From contig CANQYH010000085.1 of the NCBI GenBank assembly GCA_947628025.1, positions 1 through 11,018 of the forward strand: a stretch of 11,018 bases of DNA. The letters are read 5' to 3'. This DNA comes from an uncultured Lachnospiraceae bacterium (GTDB lineage Bacteria; Bacillota; Clostridia; Lachnospirales; Lachnospiraceae). This document shows positions 5,911 to 11,018 of this stretch, piece by piece; positions within the stretch are counted from its first letter, which is position 1, and each line of letters starts with the position of its first letter. Below the pieces are notes generated by a model, which was not told where the DNA came from, did no database searches, and worked only from the letters and a program-made list of their open reading frames with translations. Both the position numbers and the translations under genes were made by a program.

Positions 5911-7761
5911 TTACGCGTCTTTCCTGTCCAGGATCTCCATAAACTCCTGGCCGGTTATGGTCTCTCTCTCATAGAGATACTTGCTGATCTCATCCAGCTT
6001 GCGGCGGTTCTCCGACAGCAGGGCGTACGCTTTCGCGTGCTGGGCTTTCACCAGCTCCACCACTTTCGCGTCCACGGCCGCCGCCGTCGTCTCGCTGCAG
6101 GCCAGGCTGGAATCGCCGCCCAGATAAGCGCCATTTACGGTCTCCAGCGCCACCATATCGAAATCCTCGCTCATGCCGTAGCGCGTGACCATGGCGCGGG
6201 CCAGCTTCGTCGCCTGCTCGATATCGTTGCTGGCGCCGGTGGTGACGGACCCAAAGACCAGCTCCTCCGCGGCTCGCCCGCCGGTAAAGGTAGCGATCTT
6301 ATCCAGCAGCTCTTCCTTGCTCAAAAGGGCATGGTCCCCGTCCTCCACCTGCATGGTAAAGCCCAGCGCGCCGGACGTCCTGGGCACGATCGTGATCTTC
6401 TGCACCGGGGCGGAGTGATGCTGCAGCGCCGCCACCAGGGCGTGTCCCACCTCATGATAGGCCACGATACATTTCTCTTTCTCGCTGAGGATCGCGTTCT
6501 TCTTCTGCGCACCCGCCAGAATGGTGTCGACGGCCTCCTGCAGATCCGGCTGCGTGACGACGGACCGCCCGTGACGAACCGCTCCCAGCGCGGCCTCATT
6601 GACGATATTGGCCAGCTCCGCTCCGGAAGCGCCCGGCGTCATACGGGCCACGACATTGAAATCGCACCCCGAGTCCAGTTTTACCTTCCGTCCGTGAAGC
6701 TTCAGGATCGCCTCGCGCCCCGCCAGATCCGGCAGTTCCACCGGGACCCGACGGTCAAACCGGCCCGGCCGCAAAAGCGCGGGATCCAGAGTCTCCGGCC
6801 GGTTGGTGGCCGCCAGGATCACGACGCCTTTCGTGGCGTCAAACCCGTCCATCTCCGTCAAAAGCTGGTTCAGCGTCTGCTCCCGCTCGTCGTTGCCGCC
6901 GATTCCGCTTCCGCTGTCGCGCTTTTTGCCGATGGTATCGATCTCGTCGATGAACACGATGCAGGGCGCTTTTTCACCGGCCTGCTTGAACAGGTCCCTG
7001 ACCTTGCTGGCGCCCATGCCCACGAACATTTCCACAAACTCGCTGCCCGCGATGCTGAAAAAAGGCACCTCCGCCTCGCCGGCCACGGCCCGGGCCAGAA
7101 GCGTCTTGCCGGTGCCCGGCGGGCCCACTAAAAGCGCTCCCTTGGGCATCTTGGCGCCGATCTCCTCATATTTCTTCGGATCATGCAGGAACTCTACGAT
7201 CTCTTTCAGACTCTCTTTGGCTTCCTCCTGACCGGCCACGTCGCTGAAATGGATGCCGGTCTTATCGTCCACCACGTATTCTTTCGCGCCGGATTTCCCG
7301 CCGAACATCATGGCGTTCATCCCGCCCTCGCCCATCATCTGCTTCGTGACGCGGCGGCTGAACCAGGTCGCCAAAAGAATCAGCGGCAGGAACGGCAGGA
7401 TCCAGTTGGTCAGCAGGTATTCCAGGATCCCCTGCTGCCGGTAAACCCGGCCGAAGCTGACCCCAGCCTTATCCAGACGCTCGACGATGGCGTAGTCCTG
7501 CGGGATCACATTCGTCTGATAAACGTCGTCCTCATTGTCAATAAAATAGATCTGTTCATCCTCCAGCTGCACTATTTTCAGACGGTTTTCTTCCAGCATC
7601 TTGAGAAATGTGCCGTAATCCACCTCATGGATCTGCGATTTCAGAATGGACGGGAACAAAAACGCATTGAGCAGAAGCATGATCAATATTACGATACCAT
7701 AGGAAACCAGAAACGGCCTCCGCTGCCTGCGGCGGTCCTGATTCGGATCCGATTGCTGCAT
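5911..7761 (-). CDS. ftsH: ATP-dependent zinc metalloprotease FtsH
   Basis: A 616-residue AAA+ protease of the cytoplasmic membrane that unfolds and degrades membrane and short-lived soluble proteins as a hexamer. Two membrane spans (about 17-40 and 111-134) flank a short outer domain. Walker A is GPPGTGKT (213-220), pore loop FVEMFVG (242-248), Walker B IVFIDEID (268-275), and the second region of homology ATNRP...RPGRFDRR (318-338). The zinc site is HEVGH (436-440) with the third ligand probably D514 in GASNDIEQAT. Most FtsH proteins have HEAGH; the Val is unusual but keeps the catalytic pattern. The C-terminus is short (ends EILDRKDA), without a long acidic tail. The ATG at 7761 follows AGGAGG by nine bases. 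It has its own consensus promoter and a structured leader. It may be a second, divergent FtsH copy in the genome, but this cannot be told from the window. Confidence 0.96.
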   Translation of the reverse strand: MQQSDPNQDRRRQRRPFLVSYGIVILIMLLLNAFLFPSILKSQIHEVDYGTFLKMLEENRLKIVQLEDEQIYFIDNEDDVYQTNVIPQDYAIVERLDKAGVSFGRVYRQQGILEYLLTNWILPFLPLILLATWFSRRVTKQMMGEGGMNAMMFGGKSGAKEYVVDDKTGIHFSDVAGQEEAKESLKEIVEFLHDPKKYEEIGAKMPKGALLVGPPGTGKTLLARAVAGEAEVPFFSIAGSEFVEMFVGMGASKVRDLFKQAGEKAPCIVFIDEIDTIGKKRDSGSGIGGNDEREQTLNQLLTEMDGFDATKGVVILAATNRPETLDPALLRPGRFDRRVPVELPDLAGREAILKLHGRKVKLDSGCDFNVVARMTPGASGAELANIVNEAALGAVRHGRSVVTQPDLQEAVDTILAGAQKKNAILSEKEKCIVAYHEVGHALVAALQHHSAPVQKITIVPRTSGALGFTMQVEDGDHALLSKEELLDKIATFTGGRAAEELVFGSVTTGASNDIEQATKLARAMVTRYGMSEDFDMVALETVNGAYLGGDSSLACSETTAAAVDAKVVELVKAQHAKAYALLSENRRKLDEISKYLYERETITGQEFMEILDRKDA

Positions 7762-7785
7762 AAATCAACACCTCCTGGTTGTTTT

Positions 7786-7880
7786 GGCTGCCGTTCCTGA
7801 AACGACCCGCAGACGGTCTCTGCCGCCGGTCTTTCAGATGCGACCGATACAAAAATCCCCCCGTATCGCCGCCTGCAGCC
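7786..7880 (-). promoter_or_regulatory. Structured ftsH leader, possible three-way-junction RNA element
   Basis: The first ~130 nt of the ftsH transcript can fold as a closed junction. P1: GGCTGC (7880-7875) pairs with GCAGCC (7791-7786). P2: CGATAC/GTATCG (7868-7863 with 7850-7845), extended past a small internal loop by GCG/CGC; its loop is G-rich then T-rich. P3: CTGAAA/TTTCAG (7837-7832 with 7802-7797), then GACC/GGTC and GCAGA/TCTGC around a GACCG loop. The element ends about 25 bases before the start codon and leaves the AGGAGG free in this fold. It matches no RNA family I recognise. Pairings were found by eye; no energy calculation or covariation test was possible. Confidence 0.5.
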
Positions 7881-7899
7881 TTTTGTTTTTCCACAGACG

Positions 7900-7928
7900 A
7901 TTATACGAGGAAATAAATTTAATGTCAA
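7900..7928 (-). promoter_or_regulatory. Consensus sigma-A promoter of ftsH
   Basis: On the minus strand a perfect TTGACA (7928-7923), exactly 17 bp, and a perfect TATAAT (7905-7900). Transcription should start near 7893, about 130 nt before the ftsH ATG. A small GCGGG/CCCGC hairpin (7934-7946) lies just upstream, between the lysR stop and the promoter, and has no U-tract. No clear intrinsic terminator for the lysR gene was found, so some read-through into ftsH is possible. Confidence 0.85.
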
Positions 7929-7973
7929 GTCTCGCGGGCAGCCCGCCGGGGGATTTCACAGAATGTTCAGATT

Positions 7974-8921
7974 TTATCTTCCTGTCTCCTCCCCATCTCC
8001 GGTGCTGAAGACCGCGCTGCGCACGATCTCCACGAAATCCCTGGTATAATGGGAAATATAGCTCCCTTTCCGGAACGCCGCCACAAAATCGGAAGTGACC
8101 CGCGTTTCCCCGAAGCTGTAGCAGTCGATCGGCAGCTTCTTTACGCGGTGCCGCAGGTGCGTCTCGAAAATAAACGCGATGCCGTAGCCTACCGACACCA
8201 GCTCCATGATCGCCGGAAGACTGCCGGTATACAGGACATTTTCCAGCTGGATCCCGTGATCTTTCAGATAACTGTCCATGATCTGCCGCGTGCGGTGTTC
8301 CGGCTTCATCATCAGGATCCGCTCCTTTTTCAGAAGCTCCACGTCCAGCTTCGGATAGCGGCTGGCCGGGTTAGGCGACGCGAAGCGGCCGATGGGATGA
8401 TCGCGGCAGGTGCAGATCAGCAGCTCTTCCTCCTCCATCAGCGTCTCGTACTCGATCTGCGGATTGGCGACGCTGGGCCTGCTGTAAAACGCCACTTCCA
8501 CCTGTCCGTCGATCAGACGGCGGTCATTTTCATCCGAGGACCCTTCAAAGATATTGACTTTCACATGCGGGTAACGGTCCTGGAATTTCGGCAGGGTGCA
8601 GGGAAGCATATAAATGCCGCGCATATTGGCGAACGCCACGTTCAGTACGCCCACGTCGCGCCGGATGATATCGGCCAGCTCCGCGTCCAGGTCGCTTTTG
8701 ATCTGGAGGATCTGGGCCGCCTTTTCCACGTACCGCTCTCCGGCGTAGGTCGGCACATACTTATGCCCGATCTTCCTGAACAGCCGAAGCCCCAGCTCGT
8801 CCTCCAGCGTGATCAGGAATTTGCTGAGCGTCGGCTGGCCCACGTAAAGCGACTCGGCCGCCTTGGTGATATTCTGGTACTTCGCGATCGCCAAAATGTA
8901 ATTCAGTTCCCGAAAATCCAT
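7974..8921 (-). CDS. LysR-type transcriptional regulator
   Basis: A 315-residue LysR-family protein of normal length. The winged helix-turn-helix covers residues 1-62: MDFRELNYILAIAKYQNITK, AAESLYVGQPTLSKFLITLE, then the family mark ELGLRLFRK. Residues about 88-295 are the periplasmic-binding-like effector domain (VLNVAFANMRG...VEVAFYSRP...ELLICTCRDHPIG...GYGIAFI). The ATG at 8921 is chosen because AGGAGG lies five bases upstream and LysR proteins start with this helix; an in-frame ATG at 9005 would add 28 residues with no similarity. It is divergent from the isomerase/transporter operon, the classic LysR arrangement, so it probably activates that operon in response to the transported acid or its product and may repress itself. 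The effector is inferred from context only. Confidence 0.93.
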   Translation of the reverse strand: MDFRELNYILAIAKYQNITKAAESLYVGQPTLSKFLITLEDELGLRLFRKIGHKYVPTYAGERYVEKAAQILQIKSDLDAELADIIRRDVGVLNVAFANMRGIYMLPCTLPKFQDRYPHVKVNIFEGSSDENDRRLIDGQVEVAFYSRPSVANPQIEYETLMEEEELLICTCRDHPIGRFASPNPASRYPKLDVELLKKERILMMKPEHRTRQIMDSYLKDHGIQLENVLYTGSLPAIMELVSVGYGIAFIFETHLRHRVKKLPIDCYSFGETRVTSDFVAAFRKGSYISHYTRDFVEIVRSAVFSTGDGEETGR

Positions 8922-9000
8922 GACTCCCTCCTGTTCCGATCCCGGAAAGATCCCGTCTCCCCGGCCGCCTTTTCTTCCGTATATCCGGCTTTCCGCTTCT

Positions 9001-9009
9001 ATCATAACA
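9001..9009 (-). promoter_or_regulatory. Extended -10 promoter element of the LysR gene
   Basis: The minus strand reads TGTTATGAT, an extended -10 (TGn plus TATGAT), about 80 bases before the chosen lysR start. The hexamer 17 bp upstream (TTTCAT) is a poor -35. The resulting 5' leader of about 72 nt holds no clear structure. Confidence 0.45.
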
Positions 9010-9133
9010 CAATCCGGCCGGGAATGAAATTCAAAAAAGGCATGGTTTTCATCGAAAGCAGGAATAATTGTTGAATCTGCCTTATAAATTCTCTGTTTTC
9101 TTATGCACTTTGCACATGATCATTCCTTTTCAA

Positions 9134-9155
9134 CATGGAAACGATTGGAACCATG
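9134..9155. promoter_or_regulatory. Dyad symmetry, candidate LysR binding site
   Basis: CATGG (9134-9138) and CCATG (9151-9155) form an inverted repeat with a 12-base centre, flanked by TTCA and TGAA in near-symmetry. Its centre is about 50 bases upstream of the predicted isomerase start, where LysR activator sites usually lie. An 8-bp palindrome ATGATCAT (9116-9123) stands next to it. LysR sites typically follow T-N11-A within such a dyad; the match here is loose. Confidence 0.35.
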
Positions 9156-9158
9156 AAT

Positions 9159-9187
9159 TTCACTTTTTCGCATCCCCATGCTACGAT
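9159..9187 (+). promoter_or_regulatory. Candidate promoter of the isomerase/transporter operon
   Basis: TTCACT (9159-9164), a 17-bp spacer, then TACGAT (9182-9187) preceded by TGC, which gives an extended -10. Both hexamers match consensus at only four of six positions, as expected for an activator-dependent promoter. The predicted start near 9194 gives a leader of about 100 nt. Confidence 0.45.
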
Positions 9188-9211
9188 GAGACTATCGAAA
9201 ACGGAGCCGGA

Positions 9212-9266
9212 CGGGCGGCCCGGCCAACCGCCCGAAACGGCAGAGCCGCAGGAAGCTTTCTGCGGC
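9212..9266 (+). other. Two GC hairpins in the isomerase leader
   Basis: CGGGCGG (9212-9218) pairs with CCGCCCG (9228-9234) around a nine-base loop. GCCGCAGGA (9245-9253) pairs with TTCTGCGGC (9258-9266), with one G-U pair and an AGCT loop. The second ends 15 bases before the GGAGG ribosome binding site. No U-run follows either, so they are not intrinsic terminators. A near-repeat (AAACGGAGCCG and AAACGGCAGAGCCG) precedes each hairpin. They may protect the mRNA 5' end. Confidence 0.5.
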
Positions 9267-9294
9267 AGCAAAATAAACAGATGGAGGTTATATC

Positions 9295-10443
9295 ATGCAA
9301 ACCAAGGAAACGTACCGTCTCCCGGTCACGATCATGCGGGGCGGAACCAGCAAGGGCGTATACATCCTGGAATCCGAACTTCCGCAGGACCACGCGGCCT
9401 GGGAGCCCCTGCTCCTGCGCCTCATGGGCAGTCCCGACAAAAAACAGATCGACGGCCTGGGCGGATCTCAATCCGTCACCAGCAAGGTCGCCATCGTTAA
9501 ACGTTCTGAACGTCCCGACGCGGACGTGGACTACACCTTCGCCCAGGTATCCGTGGATAAGCCCTTAGTCAGCTACAAGGGGAACTGCGGCAATATCTCC
9601 TCCGGCGTAGGACCTTTCGCGCTGGAAAAAGGGCTGCTAGAGATCCGCGGCGACGTCACGCCGGTGCGGATCTACAACACCAATACCGGCAAGATCATCA
9701 TTGCGGACGTACATACTCCCGGCGGCCAGGTGGCATATGACGGAGATTTTTCCATCGCCGGCGTGCCGGGAACCGCCGCTCCGATCCGGCTGAAATTCGT
9801 GAATCCGGCCGGGACCCTGGGAAAGGGCCTGCTGCCCACCGGAAACGCCGTCGATACGCTGGATGTGCCGGGCTACGGCCCCGTACAGGTATCCATCGTG
9901 GACGCCGCCAATCCGCTGGTCTTCGTAAAAGCCGCGGATCTGGGGCTGACGGGCCGGGAACTGCCGGACGGACTGAACGCGGATCCTGAAAAGCTGGATC
10001 TGCTGGAAAAGGTCCGCGGGCTGGCCGCGGTAAAACTGGGACTCATCAGCGACTACACGCGCTCTGCCTGGGAGACGCCGGGCATCCCGAAAATGACGTT
10101 CGTATCGGAGGCGGCCGCCTACACCACATCGGACGGCCAGGAGATCCGGCGGGAGGACATCGATCTCCTCTCCCGCATGATGTCCATGCAGAAGACCCAC
10201 CCCAGCTACGCCATGACCGGCGCCATGTGTACGGCAGCGGCGGCCGTCGTCCCGGGCAGCATCGTAAACCAGGTGCTCTCTCCCTCCGCCGACACCCAGT
10301 TCATCCGGATCGGCCATCCCGGCGGCATCCTGGAATGTGGCGTGGACTATCAGGAAGACGGCAGCGTGCCGAAGATCGAGGATACGTTTGGGTTCCGCAC
10401 CGCGAATCTCCTGCTAGAGGGGACGGCGCAGATCCGGCTGTAA
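9295..10443 (+). CDS. prpF: PrpF-family isomerase (methylaconitate / methylitaconate type)
   Basis: A complete 382-residue member of the PrpF family (2-methylaconitate cis-trans isomerase, 3-methylitaconate isomerase, 4-oxalomesaconate tautomerase), which have a diaminopimelate-epimerase-like two-lobed fold and move double bonds in unsaturated tricarboxylic or dicarboxylic acids without cofactor. Family marks: IMRGGTSKGVY (13-23), GLGGSQSVTSKVAIV with K64, and YKGNCGNISSGVGPFA with C98, the likely catalytic Lys/Cys pair. The second lobe has LLPTGNAVDTLDV, RMMSMQKTHPSYAMTGAMCT and GHPGG. The ATG follows GGAGG by eight bases. A dicarboxylate carrier gene follows after 67 bases and a LysR gene is divergent. 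No 2-methylcitrate pathway genes (prpC, acnD) are visible, so the true substrate is open; the symbol denotes family only. Confidence 0.88.
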   Translation: MQTKETYRLPVTIMRGGTSKGVYILESELPQDHAAWEPLLLRLMGSPDKKQIDGLGGSQSVTSKVAIVKRSERPDADVDYTFAQVSVDKPLVSYKGNCGNISSGVGPFALEKGLLEIRGDVTPVRIYNTNTGKIIIADVHTPGGQVAYDGDFSIAGVPGTAAPIRLKFVNPAGTLGKGLLPTGNAVDTLDVPGYGPVQVSIVDAANPLVFVKAADLGLTGRELPDGLNADPEKLDLLEKVRGLAAVKLGLISDYTRSAWETPGIPKMTFVSEAAAYTTSDGQEIRREDIDLLSRMMSMQKTHPSYAMTGAMCTAAAAVVPGSIVNQVLSPSADTQFIRIGHPGGILECGVDYQEDGSVPKIEDTFGFRTANLLLEGTAQIRL

Positions 10444-10510
10444 GGCAGACTACATTTTTATAGATCTATCATTTACGATCCGTTACCATTTAAATTTGGA
10501 GGTTTTTATT

Positions 10511-11018
10511 ATGACAGAGTTTCTCGCTCCCTATATGCCGGTCATTTCCCTGATCGTGCTGGCTGCCGTCGTAGCCATCGGCTTTATCAAGAAAGTAAAC
10601 CTGGGCTTTCTGTCCCTGGGCGTGGCGTTCATCTTGTCCATGCTGGGCGGCCTGAAAGCCTCCGCCGTCACCGGCGGTTTCTCCAGCTCCATGTTCGTCA
10701 CGCTCGTGGGCGTCACGTTCCTGTTCGGAATGGCGTCCCAGAACGGCACGCTGGACCTGTTCTCCAAGAAAGTAGTCGCCCTGGTCGGCAAAAATACCGT
10801 GCTGATCCCGATCCTGATGTTCGTCCTCTCGGCGTTCATCTCCGCCATCGGCCCGGGGCACATCGCGGCCGGCATCCTGATGACCACCTTTGCCATGTAT
10901 CTGGCCTTTGAAATGAAGATCAACCCCTGGGTCACCGCGCTTTTCGCCAAGCTGGGCGCCAACGCAGGCTGCGCGAGCCCGCTGTCCCTGACCGGCATCC
11001 TGGCCAAGGAGCTCACCA
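10511..11018 (+). CDS. MatC-type dicarboxylate carrier, N-terminal part
   Basis: The frame is open from an ATG at 10511 to the right edge (169 codons), so the C-terminus is missing. It is a polytopic membrane protein: hydrophobic segments at about 8-24, 30-48, 55-75 and 91-112, with more beyond. The order IKKVNLGFLSLGVAFILSML, FVTLVGVTFLFGMASQNGTL, then SAFISAIGPGHIAAGILM matches the MatC N-terminal domain of putative dicarboxylate carriers. The Gly/Pro-rich SAIGPGHIAA segment is a likely substrate or ion-binding re-entrant element. The start is set by GGAGG eight bases upstream. The 67-base gap after the isomerase is A/T-rich, has no terminator, and so co-transcription is likely. It probably imports the acid that the isomerase then converts; the substrate is unproven. 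Confidence 0.82.
   Translation, partial: MTEFLAPYMPVISLIVLAAVVAIGFIKKVNLGFLSLGVAFILSMLGGLKASAVTGGFSSSMFVTLVGVTFLFGMASQNGTLDLFSKKVVALVGKNTVLIPILMFVLSAFISAIGPGHIAAGILMTTFAMYLAFEMKINPWVTALFAKLGANAGCASPLSLTGILAKELT

Noticed and set aside
5902..7131. Long plus-strand frame opposite ftsH
   Set aside because: It is antisense to the highly conserved AAA+ and protease motifs of ftsH and its translation is His/Arg/Leu-rich with no recognisable family.
8922..9005. ATG at 9005 as the LysR start
   Set aside because: It would add 28 residues unlike any LysR N-terminus, and the ATG at 8921 has AGGAGG at the right distance. The 9005 codon also overlaps the likely -10 element.
8049..9074. Plus-strand frame opposite the LysR gene
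   Set aside because: Antisense shadow; the LysR frame has all family marks and a good ribosome binding site.
1..11018. CRISPR array, tRNA, rRNA, complete insertion sequence or defence system
   Set aside because: No regularly spaced repeats, no cloverleaf or rRNA-like stretch and no complete transposase were seen; the only mobile trace is the truncated Rpn-type remnant.

Overview
The window looks like chromosomal DNA from a fairly high-GC member of the Clostridia, most likely Lachnospiraceae or a neighbouring family. This rests on strong AGGAGG-type ribosome binding sites, A/T-rich sigma-A promoters set in GC-rich coding DNA, a secreted protein with a PETEAPTQP-type linker, and the C-terminal remnant of an Rpn/PD-(D/E)XK transposase of the kind common in gut Clostridia. 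That assignment is inference. The window holds seven genes or gene parts that look intact and one clear gene remnant. No rRNA, tRNA, CRISPR array or complete insertion sequence was seen.

Left part (1-3205, minus strand): a tight three-gene operon reads right to left. It encodes a cyclic-nucleotide-binding-domain/SpoIIE-type PP2C phosphatase, an MBL-fold hydrolase, and an exported FecR-domain protein that runs off the window's left edge. Gaps are 11 and 15 bases, each with its own ribosome binding site. A good promoter (TTGCAA, 17 bp, TATAAT) precedes the phosphatase. The set looks like a signalling module linking a ligand-gated phosphatase, a possible phosphodiesterase-like enzyme and a surface protein.

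Middle (3257-5600, minus strand): a 636-residue protein has an N-terminal XRE DNA-binding domain, one membrane span and about 500 residues outside the membrane. It ends about 110 bases before a strong intrinsic terminator. Upstream lie an extended -10 element, another intrinsic terminator, and the C-terminal stump of an Rpn-family nuclease/transposase.

Right of centre (5860-7930, minus strand): ftsH, an ATP-dependent membrane protease, is driven by a perfect consensus promoter. Its transcript starts with a leader of about 130 nt whose sequence can fold into a closed three-helix junction. A perfect 10-bp inverted repeat sits between the ftsH stop codon and the transposase remnant.

Right part (7974-11018): a LysR-type regulator (minus) is divergent from a plus-strand operon of a PrpF-family isomerase and a MatC-type dicarboxylate carrier (cut by the right edge). 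The 373-base divergent region holds promoter-like elements for both directions, a dyad symmetry that could be a LysR site, and two GC hairpins in the isomerase leader. The layout suggests LysR-controlled uptake and isomerisation of an unsaturated di- or tricarboxylic acid.
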